A stretch of 64,000 nucleotides of DNA, from the NCBI GenBank assembly GCA_964422155.1, contig CAYQZZ010000001.1:1-64000 (forward strand), in the 5' to 3' direction. Below, piece by piece: positions 34,260 through 43,467 of this stretch; within the stretch, counting starts at the first letter, position 1; each line of letters starts with the position of its first letter. The translations under genes were made by a program, and so were the position numbers. The notes beneath the pieces were generated by a model, which did not search any database, was not told where the DNA came from, and worked only from the letters and a program-made list of their open reading frames with translations. This DNA comes from JBGPRB01 sp964422155 (GTDB taxonomy: Bacteria > Chloroflexota > Dehalococcoidia > Dehalococcoidales > RBG-16-60-22).

Positions 34260-36294
34260 TACTTACCGCCGTTTTTTTGTTTTTTGAATCCTCAATCATG
34301 CTCAACACTAAATCGGCCACTCTCTTTGATGCCTGACCGTCCTGCCTGTATTTACCTTCAGAGATAAATCTTTCTCTTGCCTCCCCGAGTTTCTGGCGGG
34401 CTTCTTCGTCATGTAATAAACTCTTGATTGACGGCAGGAGGGCATCCTCTTTATCTACGAAGAGGGCCGCACCGCGCTCGGCAAATACGGGGACAGGCTC
34501 CCCGGCAAAGTCCAGAAGAATCACCGGCTTACCGATGGTCAATGCTTCTATAACGGTTGAACAATTATGTGAAACCACAATGTCCGAGGCGTACAGCAAC
34601 TCATAAGTGATATCACCCCAGCCGCCGATAATCGGTGGCTTAAAAGACTTGTCATTACCATATAGTTTTTTTACCTGACGGCTATTCTTATTCTCATTCG
34701 GGTGGAGTTTTATCAGTAACTGTACATCATTGAGTGATTTCACTACCTCATAGACGGTGGTGACATATCTTTCATTCACAGAAGATGTCCAGTATTCCGT
34801 CTGTGCTGTCCAGACAATTAGTTTCTTTTCCGGGTCGAGTTTTAGCCTGCGTAAGGTCCTTTCTCGGCTGAATACCTTGTTTCCCGTAGCTAATATATCG
34901 TATCTAGGTGTGCCGGTAACCATCACATCTGCCTCAGGGATTTTGCCCTGCTTTACCAGAATATCCTTGGTGTGTCCATCAGACATGGCAAACTTATCCG
35001 GTAGCGGGCAATAGGGAGCGCTGGCTTCCTTATAGGGACCAATATCCGCTTCAATATGGTAATAGTATTGATTGTATCTGTTATATATACCATGTTGAAG
35101 AAGTAGCGTAGGTATGCCTTTTGCTCTGGCTGATGCGATGACGGACCTCCCGGCGGTGAAGGACTCGCCCCCCAGCATGATGGCATCAGGGGACTCAATT
35201 GCCACCATGCGTTTCGCTGCCTCGATAATAGCCATCAACATGGTTAGATACTGCCTGGAAAAGAAGAGTGACAGGTTATCCTTCACCAGATCGTAGATAG
35301 GTACATCATGGTAATTCAGGGAATCTACGAAGCTTGCCGAATGACTTACGGATTCATATTCTCGATGTAATTTTTTTGATGCCTTCAGTGCTCTTAAAAT
35401 AACCCCTGTATTTAAATAATATTCGAGGGGTTTACATGTTATCTTCGTCTGTTGCTTCCTTTTCTTCATGGTCCAAAGTCCCCAATTGTTGGTGGGGATA
35501 TCTACAAAAACTATCTCGTATTTGCCTCTCAGTAACTCAATGACCGAATCGAAGTAAGGGTCGCCCCTGCCCATTTCTCCGGTGATAGGGTCAAAGACAT
35601 CCACCCAGCTTGGCCCGGAAAAAATTAAAATTTTCTGTCTCCTTTTCGGTTTTCCAGTTTTATGTCTTTGAGTCAGGAGCATCCAGTACGTCTTTCTTAG
35701 TAATATCCTCAGCCATTGCCCATATATTAAGATGAACGTCTTTAGAGTTTTAGGTAAACGCCACAGGCTCGCCGGACTGGAAACCGTAGCTGTGGCTATG
35801 TTTCTAAACTTGCACATAAACTCAATAACTCTGGAAGCTGAGCTGAAAGACCAGACCTGGTCCTTTCCTTTAGTATCACCCTTTGCGTAACAGACGAGGG
35901 CTGGCTCTTCAGACTTTATTATTTTCTCCATTATTATTACCTGCTTGATGGTATGCATCATCCTGGGAAAGACAAACCGATTCAGATATATCTGGTCTTC
36001 TACATACCACCATACCGAGAGGCCATCATGTACGATAAGTTCCTTGATATTCTTACCATCTTTTATCTTGATATCGGCGAATGACCGGAACCATTTAAGC
36101 CCTTCCTCTTCCAGCTTTTCCTCCGGGAGGCCGTAATCTCCTGGTGTTTTGAATTCCACGCCCTTGCTGGTTAATTCCTGACCGACATCGTCATTCAGGG
36201 CGATAACCATCGGTTTGCCTTTAGCCAGAGATATAAGCTTATCTATCTGGCTCCGGTCTTCAATAATTACCAATGACTTGAAGCTCATTTCCAT
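34249..36294 (-). CDS. large GT-B-like protein, candidate nonulosonate or polyol-phosphate transferase
   Basis: 681 residues. The C-terminal half from about residue 380 looks like the GT-B/CDP-glycerol-transferase fold: GIPTLLLQHGIYN, VTGTPRYDILA, DVQLLIKLHPNEN, IVVSHNCSTVIEALTIGKPV. The N-terminal half is a second alpha/beta region (KSLVIIEDRSQIDKLISLAKG, then KILIFSGPSWVDVFDPITG) that may belong to an N-terminal GT-B lobe. The LHPNE and CSTVIEAL motifs resemble capsule and polysialyl-type transferases. Being next to legF it is the best candidate in the window to use the CMP-nonulosonate donor, but this is inference. Confidence 0.65.
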   Translation of the reverse strand: MEMSFKSLVIIEDRSQIDKLISLAKGKPMVIALNDDVGQELTSKGVEFKTPGDYGLPEEKLEEEGLKWFRSFADIKIKDGKNIKELIVHDGLSVWWYVEDQIYLNRFVFPRMMHTIKQVIIMEKIIKSEEPALVCYAKGDTKGKDQVWSFSSASRVIEFMCKFRNIATATVSSPASLWRLPKTLKTFILIYGQWLRILLRKTYWMLLTQRHKTGKPKRRQKILIFSGPSWVDVFDPITGEMGRGDPYFDSVIELLRGKYEIVFVDIPTNNWGLWTMKKRKQQTKITCKPLEYYLNTGVILRALKASKKLHREYESVSHSASFVDSLNYHDVPIYDLVKDNLSLFFSRQYLTMLMAIIEAAKRMVAIESPDAIMLGGESFTAGRSVIASARAKGIPTLLLQHGIYNRYNQYYYHIEADIGPYKEASAPYCPLPDKFAMSDGHTKDILVKQGKIPEADVMVTGTPRYDILATGNKVFSRERTLRRLKLDPEKKLIVWTAQTEYWTSSVNERYVTTVYEVVKSLNDVQLLIKLHPNENKNSRQVKKLYGNDKSFKPPIIGGWGDITYELLYASDIVVSHNCSTVIEALTIGKPVILLDFAGEPVPVFAERGAALFVDKEDALLPSIKSLLHDEEARQKLGEARERFISEGKYRQDGQASKRVADLVLSMIEDSKNKKTAVSNGG

Positions 36295-36303
36295 GTTATC
36301 AGT

Positions 36304-37200
36304 TTACATCCTCTTGATGAACAGATTTATCACATTCACTTTTTCAAACAGGCGTTGGAGTTCGGCAGTGTTATTGAGTTGCGGTCGAGTTTTTATCCCC
36401 TCCGGTAAGCGGTCTATAGGCAGGACGGAGAATTGGTATTCATCCATCAGTCTGTGAATATAGTCCTCCGGGGAGTATCCCATGGTCGTCATCAACTCCG
36501 GGTACAGCTCGGAAAATATCTTGATATCCCGGTTCTCCCGGATAATTCTATCCATCCCGAGGAGGACAGCCATCTCGGCACCCTCGGCGTCCATCTTAAT
36601 CACATTGATGGGGTGCTTTTTATCGGCGAAAAAGTCGTCCAGGGTCATGGCTTCTACTTCGATGAATTTACGGCCATCGCCGTACTGGAAGATGGTGCTG
36701 TTACCGGCGTCTTCCTCGGAGACGAACAGTTTGACCTTGCCGGACTTATTGGAAACCGCTTTCTGGACGGGCACTACGTTATCATAGCCGTTTAGTTCGA
36801 TATTCTTAAGCAACAGGCTGTAATTAGTCGGTTCAGGCTCGAAGGCGTACACTTTGCCCGTCTTGCCTACCAGTCTGGCGGCGAGGAGCGTAAAATATCC
36901 CATATTGGCTCCGATATCGACGACAATGTCCCCTTCTTTGACGGCTTCTTTAAACATTTCCGTGGTGACCTTTTCCCAGTTGAGGGTGATATAGCCCTGG
37001 AAAGCCTGCTCATAACGCCGGGGTAATCCCTCGGTGTTTACATACATCTTGCTGCCCTGTATCTCTATAATGCTTTTATGAATCCACAGGCGCCGGAACA
37101 GAAAATTATAGAGTCCCAGGATACCTGGGATTCGGCTTATCCCCGTGCCGTCGACAAGCTTACAAGCCTTCTGAAAAATCGCAAATAATATTTTCTTCAA
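36304..37200 (-). CDS. FkbM-family SAM-dependent methyltransferase (second copy)
   Basis: 298 residues. SAM motif I is IVVDIGANMGYFTLLAARLV, followed by VYAFEPEPTNYSLLLKNIEL and VIKMDAEGAEMAVLLGMDRI. Its layout mirrors the protein at 8019-8948. It ends 9 bp before the large GT-B-like gene and would O-methylate a sugar of the same glycan. The methylated position is unknown. Confidence 0.85.
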   Translation of the reverse strand: MKKILFAIFQKACKLVDGTGISRIPGILGLYNFLFRRLWIHKSIIEIQGSKMYVNTEGLPRRYEQAFQGYITLNWEKVTTEMFKEAVKEGDIVVDIGANMGYFTLLAARLVGKTGKVYAFEPEPTNYSLLLKNIELNGYDNVVPVQKAVSNKSGKVKLFVSEEDAGNSTIFQYGDGRKFIEVEAMTLDDFFADKKHPINVIKMDAEGAEMAVLLGMDRIIRENRDIKIFSELYPELMTTMGYSPEDYIHRLMDEYQFSVLPIDRLPEGIKTRPQLNNTAELQRLFEKVNVINLFIKRM

Positions 37201-37216
37201 TTACTGGTCCTTCCTT

Positions 37217-38008
37217 TTACCTGTTATTAAGCGATATTTTACGAGTATGGGCTATAGCGTAGAGAAACCTGTGCCTGGTATCAGCGTAATCAGCGGAGAT
37301 AGGGATGAGCTTAAAATCCTCCGCCGTTAAGTCTTTTTCCTCAAGTTCCTCCGGCAGTTGCAGATTTCTATTGTTGGCGAAGTTTCCGAGACGGCTGACA
37401 AGTCCTTTTCCCCCCGGGATAAGGCTAAGGACTTTTCCGGCTATTTTATAAATTCCGGCCCGGAGCTTCGTTCCGGCGGGGTTTTCTTCTCCGGGAAAAG
37501 CCCCGAAAATTTCGGCATTGAAATGGCGCCTGAGGAGGGCGGATAATTCCGGGGTGGAGAAATTATAGCTCCGCGATGGCGGGGCAGGATAGTCTTTGTT
37601 GCCGATGCAGAGGACAAGAGTACCGCTATCCGCCAGGACACGGCGGCACTCATCGAGGAACTCGTCCGGGCGGGGCAGATAATACAGTATTTCCATGGCT
37701 ACGACCGTATCAAAGCAGGCGTCACGGAAGGGGAGTTTATGGGCATCCAGGCGGACGAGTTCAACGCGTTTCTGGTAGTGCCCCCGGGCCTCTTTCAGGG
37801 CGTTATCGGAAATATCTCCTCCTATCACCGATTGTGCTTTTTTAGAAAGATAACCCAGCCCCAGCCCAGCCCCGCAGCCTACTTCAAGGACTTTCTTTCC
37901 CGCTGCGAATCGGCCGGCCGTATAGTAGCGACAGCAAATCGTTTGCAGCTCCTTCTGGTTCAGCCTGATGCCGGGTTCATCCCTTCCTGCATTCATGTTC
38001 CCTGTCAT
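37217..38008 (-). CDS. class I SAM-dependent methyltransferase
   Basis: 263 residues. Motif I reads VLEVGCGAGLGLGYLSKKAQ, then VIGGDISDNALKEAR and FDTVVAMEILYYLPRPDEFL, with post-motif VLADSGTLVLCIGNKDYP: a UbiE/SmtA-like methyltransferase. Its first codons overlap the stop of the upstream DegT gene by 4 bp (ATGA-type coupling). Since that neighbour makes an amino sugar, N-methylation of the amino group is a plausible role; O-methylation is equally possible. Confidence 0.82.
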   Translation of the reverse strand: MTGNMNAGRDEPGIRLNQKELQTICCRYYTAGRFAAGKKVLEVGCGAGLGLGYLSKKAQSVIGGDISDNALKEARGHYQKRVELVRLDAHKLPFRDACFDTVVAMEILYYLPRPDEFLDECRRVLADSGTLVLCIGNKDYPAPPSRSYNFSTPELSALLRRHFNAEIFGAFPGEENPAGTKLRAGIYKIAGKVLSLIPGGKGLVSRLGNFANNRNLQLPEELEEKDLTAEDFKLIPISADYADTRHRFLYAIAHTRKISLNNR

Positions 38009-39120
38009 TTCTTGAAGAATTTGCGGACTGACTCTATAACGTATTCAGCCTGCTCGTTATTTAACTCCGTATTCATGGGCAGAGAGATAACTTCTCGTGA
38101 GATTCGCTCGGTTTCGGGAAGCCGGAAATGCGTCAGCCCCAGTGCTTTGTGATGGTGCATGGGCTTGGGCCAGGAAATCAGCACCTCAATGCTACTCTCC
38201 TTCAGGTGCTGGACGAGTCTGTCTCTATCCCGTGTCTGTATTACATAGTTTTGAAACACGTCAAAGTAGTGTCCCTTTGTCTGCGGCGGTGGGGGTAGCT
38301 TTAAAGCGGGGATATCTGATAATCCCTGATGATATATCCCGGCCAGTTCCCGTCGGCGCTCAATCCATTGCGGCAGGTATTTCAGCTTCAAATCGAGGAT
38401 AGCGGCCTGGATATTGTCCAGCCGGCTGTTGAATCCGTAGCAAAGGATATCTCCCGTCGACTTCTGCCGCCCGTGGTCTCTGAGCAGAGTTATTTTTTCC
38501 GCCATCTCTTCACTGTCAGTTACCACGATTCCCGCATCACCGGCGGCCCCGAGTATTTTTGCCGGGTAGAAGCTGAAGCAACCAGTCATTCCGAAAGTGC
38601 CCGCCTTGCGCCCGTCAAAGGTTGCCCCCAGGGACTGGGCAGCGTCCTCGATTACCAGCAGGTTATGGCGGGAAGCTATACTCATTAGTCTTTCCATATC
38701 ACAGATACGCCCGTTAAGGTGAACCGGTATGATAGCGCGGGTGCGGGGAGAGATAGCTCTTTCAAGCTGGTCTACATTCATGTTAAAGTCCTCTCCTACG
38801 TCCACCAGCACAGGATTAGCCCCGCAGTTAACAATGACTGCCACCGTGGCGACAAAGGTGTGGGCGACGGTGATAACCTCGTCACCCTGTCCGATGCCGG
38901 CAGCCGCCAGAGATAGACGCATGGCATCGGTACCGGATTTGACACCCACGGCATGTTTCGCTCCCAGGTATCTGGCTAGATTATTCTCGAACTGCCTCAA
39001 ATCGCCACGCAGTATTAAATCCGCCCGGGTAAATAGCACATCTTTGAGCAGCACCATGATTTCATCCTCCAGGCGTTGGTACTGCAAGGGATAATCTACG
39101 AAAGGGACTTTATAGGCCAT
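38005..39120 (-). CDS. DegT/DnrJ/EryC1/StrS-family PLP aminotransferase (copy 4)
   Basis: 371 residues. The PLP lysine is Lys188 in CFSFYPAKILGAAGDAG, a form common in WecE/ArnB-like and QdtB-like sugar aminotransferases; AVGVKSGTDAMRLSLAAAG and VIEDAAQSLGATFDG are present. It follows the split transketolase genes by 50 bp and is coupled by overlap to a methyltransferase. The arrangement transketolase / aminotransferase / methyltransferase could build a methylated amino sugar. Confidence 0.87.
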   Translation of the reverse strand: MAYKVPFVDYPLQYQRLEDEIMVLLKDVLFTRADLILRGDLRQFENNLARYLGAKHAVGVKSGTDAMRLSLAAAGIGQGDEVITVAHTFVATVAVIVNCGANPVLVDVGEDFNMNVDQLERAISPRTRAIIPVHLNGRICDMERLMSIASRHNLLVIEDAAQSLGATFDGRKAGTFGMTGCFSFYPAKILGAAGDAGIVVTDSEEMAEKITLLRDHGRQKSTGDILCYGFNSRLDNIQAAILDLKLKYLPQWIERRRELAGIYHQGLSDIPALKLPPPPQTKGHYFDVFQNYVIQTRDRDRLVQHLKESSIEVLISWPKPMHHHKALGLTHFRLPETERISREVISLPMNTELNNEQAEYVIESVRKFFKK

Positions 39121-39170
39121 ACTTACCTCCGCGGAATAACACGCCCGTTATTGATAACAATACACACTCA

Positions 39171-40112
39171 TTAAACATTGGCGGCTTTTCTCTTTCTCAA
39201 CAGGGACTGAACCGTCTCGATGATGGATTCAACCGACAGGGAATGGAATTTCCTTAAATAGTCCTGACTGCCTACCTCTGGGCAAAACAAATCATTAATT
39301 CCAATTCGCTTGAAAACAAAGGATGAACCGCATGATTCCGCCAGAACCTCGGCTACGGCGCCTCCCAGTCCACCGATTATGCTGTGCTCTTCGACCGTGA
39401 TAATGGCCCCGGTTTCCCGGGCGGCGGCCAGCACGGCTCCGGCATCCAGCGGCTTCAGGGTATGCATACTTAGCACGCGGGTCCGTATCCCTTTCTCTTC
39501 CAGGCGCTCGGCCGCCTGTACGGTGTTATACAGTATCCCTCCGGTGGCGATTAACGTGGCGTCGCGGCCATCCCGCACCATGGCCGCCCTACCGATTTTA
39601 AAATCGTACGCTGTTTGTGGCGTAACTGGCCCGTCCGCTTTGGTCAACCGGAAATAACATGGGCCGGGTCGTTCGATAATCTCCTTTGTAGCCAGCTCCG
39701 CTTCTCTGATGTCGCCTGGAGCCACTACCGTCATATTGGGCAGAGTGCGCATGACGGCTAAATCCTCGGTGCCGTGGTGCGTCATCCCCAGGGGGCCATA
39801 GGTAAGGCCGGCGCCAACGCTAACAATCTTGACATCGGCATTGTGATAGCAAACATCGTTGCGTATTTGTTCCAGGCAGCGCAGGGTCGGGAAATTAGCA
39901 ATAGAGTACGTAAACACAACTTTGCCAGACATAGCCAGTCCGGCGGCAATACCGGTCATGTTTTGCTCGGCAACACCGGCGTTGATGAAACGGTCGGGAA
40001 ATTCTTGGGAAAAAGGCTCGACCACGGCAAAACCTAAATCGCCCACAATCAAGAAGATGCGCTCGTCATTCCTGGCTACATCGACCAGGGTTCTAATAAA
40101 AGCAGCTCTCAT
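39171..40112 (-). CDS. transketolase, C-terminal section (split gene)
   Basis: 313 residues covering the pyrimidine-binding and C-terminal domains: IFLIVGDLGFAVVEPFSQEF, INAGVAEQNMTGIAAGLAMSG, the active-site region YGPLGMTHHGTEDLAVM, and ITVEEHSIIGGLGGAVAEVL. The matching N-terminal TPP domain is the preceding gene, which stops one base before this ATG, so both parts should be made together. Split transketolases are widespread in anaerobes. Inside a glycan cluster, and with GmhA-like and HldE-like genes present, it could supply sedoheptulose 7-phosphate or another keto-sugar precursor. Confidence 0.87.
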   Translation of the reverse strand: MRAAFIRTLVDVARNDERIFLIVGDLGFAVVEPFSQEFPDRFINAGVAEQNMTGIAAGLAMSGKVVFTYSIANFPTLRCLEQIRNDVCYHNADVKIVSVGAGLTYGPLGMTHHGTEDLAVMRTLPNMTVVAPGDIREAELATKEIIERPGPCYFRLTKADGPVTPQTAYDFKIGRAAMVRDGRDATLIATGGILYNTVQAAERLEEKGIRTRVLSMHTLKPLDAGAVLAAARETGAIITVEEHSIIGGLGGAVAEVLAESCGSSFVFKRIGINDLFCPEVGSQDYLRKFHSLSVESIIETVQSLLRKRKAANV

Positions 40113-40928
40113 TCAGCTAACTCCTAGCTCGGTCAGCGCCTGTTTTAATTGTTCGTCATCGGGGTGTTTGTAATGCCAGGCAACCTGATTCTCCATGAAG
40201 CTGACGCCTTTGCCCTTGATGGTATGCGCAATGATACAGCTGGGCTGACCTGCATTGAAGGGGACGCTGAGCAGTTTTTTTTCAATCTGGCTGAAGTCGT
40301 GTCCGTTGATCTCCTTTACCGCCCAGCCGAAAGTACGCCACTTATCGGCCAGAGGTTCCAGTTCGAGGACTTCTTTTACCGTGCCGATAGACTGAAGTTT
40401 GTTGTAATCTACAATGGCAATGAGATTGTCCAACTTATGCTGGTGGGCGAAAAGTGCCGCCTCCCATACCGAGCCTTCATCGCACTCACCATCGCTTAGC
40501 ATCACAAAGGTACGATAAGGCCGCCTATCGTGCTTGCCAGCTAATGCTATTCCACAGCCGATGGGAAGTCCGTGGCCCAGGGAGCCGGTGGATGCTTCCA
40601 CACCGGGGACGCCTGTGTGGGTGATATGACCCGCCAGATGGGAACCGTCCAGACAGTAGGTATCCAGCCATTCTCTGGGGAAGAAACCCCGCTCGGCGAG
40701 CACTGCATAGACGGCGGCACAGCCATGTCCCTTACTGAGAATGAAGCGATCGCGGTCAGGCCAACCGGGTCGCGACGGGTCTACGCGTAAGACACGACCG
40801 TATAGTACGGCGAGCAGGTCGGCCATTGAAAGTGACGAGCCGACATGACCGCTCCGGGCGCGGTGAATCATTCTCAGAACATGAGCCCGAACCTGGGTAG
40901 CCAAAGCCTGGTAAATTGTCATACTCAT
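40113..40928 (-). CDS. transketolase, N-terminal section (split gene)
   Basis: 271 residues. The TPP-phosphate motif is seen as MLSDGECDEGSVWEAALFAH with the Asn in IAIVDYNKLQSIG. Upstream are RSGHVGSSLSMADLLAVLYG and DRFILSKGHGCAAVYAVLAE, both standard for the TPP domain. It is immediately followed by the C-terminal section. It begins 4 bp after the end of the TylF-like methyltransferase gene. Whether this is the housekeeping enzyme or a glycan-specific one cannot be told; the location favours the second. Confidence 0.87.
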   Translation of the reverse strand: MSMTIYQALATQVRAHVLRMIHRARSGHVGSSLSMADLLAVLYGRVLRVDPSRPGWPDRDRFILSKGHGCAAVYAVLAERGFFPREWLDTYCLDGSHLAGHITHTGVPGVEASTGSLGHGLPIGCGIALAGKHDRRPYRTFVMLSDGECDEGSVWEAALFAHQHKLDNLIAIVDYNKLQSIGTVKEVLELEPLADKWRTFGWAVKEINGHDFSQIEKKLLSVPFNAGQPSCIIAHTIKGKGVSFMENQVAWHYKHPDDEQLKQALTELGVS

Positions 40929-40932
40929 CTGT

Positions 40933-41694
40933 TTAATCTAAAACAGCGTAACCAATATAAGGGTCGAACGTAACTCGTTTTATTCTTAGTCTATTAATTC
41001 CTATAGCATCAAGAAGCGCTAAAGTCTCTCCCGGCCAGATGGGATTATCCAGCTCATCAAAAGCAATAATTGCCCCCTTTGGCATTCTAGGAAAGAAATT
41101 TTCTATAGCGACTTTTGTAGGCTCATATAAATCAAAGTCGAGAAATAATAGACTTACCACAAGGTGCTTGTTATTCTCAATAAACTCCGGGATAGTTTTT
41201 ATGGCATCCCCTTTTATCAGTTCAACTTTTTCCATATGCCCCAGATATCTATTACTGTTATAGATTTTGATTAACTCGATTAATTCGTCATAGCAGTTAG
41301 AATCAAGGTCTCCCGTGTTAATATTACTAAATTTATTTTTATCCTTTTCACTTACGGAAGGAAATCCGGTAAAGGTATCGAATCCATATATACGCCTGGT
41401 TAAATTAACTGGTTCTAGAATCGAGCTCAGGTTGGCCCATGCCATAATGCCAGAGCCTCGATGAACACCACATTCGATAACCGAACCTTTAATATTTAAC
41501 ACCTGCTTAAAAATTTCATACCGGGCCAGAAATCGGGTAAGATCTTGTTGCCGTACATACTTCGTAAAACTGTTTAATTTTGTCTCGATACTATCGGGAC
41601 AATTAACGAAGGTCTTGGCATAATTTCTCGATGCCTCCTTCTCGCCTTTGGTTCTAAAGCTTCCTTCTCCCCCTCCTTTAATTCTCATAACCAC
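40933..41694 (-). CDS. TylF/macrocin-type O-methyltransferase
   Basis: 253 residues. GSVIECGVHRGSGIMAWANL and YGFDTFTGFPSVSEKDK form the SAM site; the metal-binding Asp region is SLLFLDFDLYEPTKVAIENF and the catalytic end is GAIIAFDELDNPIWPGET. These enzymes methylate sugar hydroxyls in a metal-dependent way. The start ATG at 41694 overlaps the end of the upstream nucleotidyltransferase gene by 17 bp. It is the third type of sugar methyltransferase in the cluster. Confidence 0.82.
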   Translation of the reverse strand: MVMRIKGGGEGSFRTKGEKEASRNYAKTFVNCPDSIETKLNSFTKYVRQQDLTRFLARYEIFKQVLNIKGSVIECGVHRGSGIMAWANLSSILEPVNLTRRIYGFDTFTGFPSVSEKDKNKFSNINTGDLDSNCYDELIELIKIYNSNRYLGHMEKVELIKGDAIKTIPEFIENNKHLVVSLLFLDFDLYEPTKVAIENFFPRMPKGAIIAFDELDNPIWPGETLALLDAIGINRLRIKRVTFDPYIGYAVLD

Positions 41695-42448
41695 CTCCTG
41701 CTATATCTTCCTGATAAATTACCTCGGATAGAGACGGGGAGAAAGTGATTTCTTTGTTCATAATCTGCCGATTTAGCTCCAAGTATCGTTCGATATTTTG
41801 CCCGATATCGACCCAGGTGCCGGTGTGGCGGTAAGCAACAATCTTTTCCCCGGCAGCTTTTAATCTCAGGAACAGGTCGGGCAGGCGTACGAATTCACCT
41901 TCCTCCATGTAATTCAAGCTCCTGGGCTCGAGCACGGTAATACCGGTATTAACCGTGAACTTGACATTGGGCTTTTCCTCCAGACCAAGGATGGTATTAT
42001 CATTATCAACATCCAGGTTGACGAGTCCGTAAGGCATTTTAAGCACCTGGTCATATACGACCATCGTGCCGGCGGCGCGGGCTTTTTTATGGAAGGATAC
42101 CAGGGCGTGAAAATCGATATCGGCAAGGCCGTCACCCACCAGAACCACGAAAGTTTCCTTCAGGTCATGGCCGGCTTTTTTAATAGCGCCCGCCGTACCT
42201 AAAGGAGTTTTTTCCTCAGAGTAGCTGATTTTGATGCCCAGCCCCTTACCATCCCCGAAGTAGTGTATGATGTTCCCCTTCAAATAGCTGATGGCTAAAA
42301 TCACTTCGTCAAAGCCATACTGTTTCAGGTGGCTTATCTGTATTTCCAGAAAAGGTTTGGTCCCGATGGGGAGCATTACCTTGGGCAAGGCTTCCGTAAA
42401 AGGCTTTAGTCTGGCACCTTTCCCGCCGACAAGGATAATAGCTTTCAT
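41678..42448 (-). CDS. sugar-1-phosphate nucleotidyltransferase (HddC/LegX/ManC-like)
   Basis: 256 residues. The nucleotide-binding signature is IILVGGKGARLKPFTEALPK (about residues 4-23), then TPLGTAGAIKKAGHDLKETF, VVLVGDGLADID and TWVDIGQNIERYLELN. Such enzymes make NDP-sugars. Candidates are a guanylyltransferase for heptose 1-phosphate (HddC), one for GlcN(Ac) 1-phosphate as LegX/PtmE provides in the legionaminic pathway (but without the CBS domains of PtmE), or a GalU/RmlA-type enzyme. The sequence does not settle this. Confidence 0.82.
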   Translation of the reverse strand: MKAIILVGGKGARLKPFTEALPKVMLPIGTKPFLEIQISHLKQYGFDEVILAISYLKGNIIHYFGDGKGLGIKISYSEEKTPLGTAGAIKKAGHDLKETFVVLVGDGLADIDFHALVSFHKKARAAGTMVVYDQVLKMPYGLVNLDVDNDNTILGLEEKPNVKFTVNTGITVLEPRSLNYMEEGEFVRLPDLFLRLKAAGEKIVAYRHTGTWVDIGQNIERYLELNRQIMNKEITFSPSLSEVIYQEDIAGGGYEN

Positions 42449-42458
42449 TTTGTCCTCT

Positions 42459-43457
42459 TCATAAGTTATAGCGTTCCGGTTTGTACAGGTTGATATTATC
42501 GGATATCCACTTTATGGTTTTTCTCAGGCCTGTGTCGAAACTGGTCCCGGGCTCCCATCCCAGTACTTTCTGTGCCCGGGTGTTATCGCACCACAATCTC
42601 TCCACTTCGCTCTTCTCGGGCCTGACACGCCTCTCGTCGGTCACGATAGCTACATTATCCTTCCCCATTATGGACAATATCTTTTTGGCGATGTCGCCTA
42701 TCGACATCTCAAAATTCGACCCGATATTTATGACTTTTCCGATTGATTTCGGGGACTCCGCCACCTTGATGAAAGCCTCGACGATGTCATCAACATAGGT
42801 ATAGTCCCGTGTGGGATGCAGCGAACCCAGGCGTACCTGTTCTCCGGTTAACGCCTGTGAAATTATTGTTGGAATCACCGCCCGGGCGGACTGCCGCGGT
42901 CCGTAGGTATTAAACGGCCTTATGGTGGCTACCGGAACATCGAAAGAACGGTAGAAACTTTCCGCAATCATATCCGCCCCCGTTTTGCTGGCTGAATACG
43001 GCGATTGCCCTTGCAGAGGATGTTTTTCATCAATGGGTACATATTGAGCCGTTCCGTAAACCTCTGAGGTGGACGTGTGAATTACCTTTTCAATCCCGTT
43101 CTCCCGCGCCGCCATTAAAATATTCAGTGTTCCCATGATATTCGTCTCGATGGCTTCCCGGGGATGGATGTATGAGTACGGGATGGCAATTAAAGAGCCC
43201 AGGTGGAAAATCATGTCCGCGTCCCTGGCTGCGTCGCGGACTGCATGGCTGTCCCTCAGGTCACCTGGTATTATCTCAATTTCTTTGAGTTTGTCTCCGG
43301 GTAAAAGCTCAAGCAAGCCCCAGTTATTTCTTGAGTTGTACCTGACAAAAGCCCTGGTTGTCGCTCCAAGCCCAACCAGGCGTTCTACGAGATGACTTCC
43401 GATAAAACCCCCGGCGCCGGTTATTAATAGCTTTTTATTAGTCCATTTCATACTCAT
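42459..43457 (-). CDS. NAD-dependent 4,6-dehydratase/epimerase (RmlB/GMD-like SDR)
   Basis: 332 residues. ITGAGGFIGSHLVERLVGLG is the NAD motif, STSEVYGTAQYVPIDEKHPL holds the active-site Thr/Ser, and SPYSASKTGADMIAESF supplies YxxxK. The STSEVYG form with a following Tyr-Ser-Ala-Ser-Lys resembles 4,6-dehydratases used for GDP- or dTDP-sugars. It is next to the nucleotidyltransferase gene (10-bp gap) that could make its substrate. Either ATG 43457 or ATG 43451 could start translation; a TAGGT sits at suitable distance for the first. Confidence 0.86.
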   Translation of the reverse strand: MSMKWTNKKLLITGAGGFIGSHLVERLVGLGATTRAFVRYNSRNNWGLLELLPGDKLKEIEIIPGDLRDSHAVRDAARDADMIFHLGSLIAIPYSYIHPREAIETNIMGTLNILMAARENGIEKVIHTSTSEVYGTAQYVPIDEKHPLQGQSPYSASKTGADMIAESFYRSFDVPVATIRPFNTYGPRQSARAVIPTIISQALTGEQVRLGSLHPTRDYTYVDDIVEAFIKVAESPKSIGKVINIGSNFEMSIGDIAKKILSIMGKDNVAIVTDERRVRPEKSEVERLWCDNTRAQKVLGWEPGTSFDTGLRKTIKWISDNINLYKPERYNL

Positions 43458-43467
43458 TTCGTTTTAC

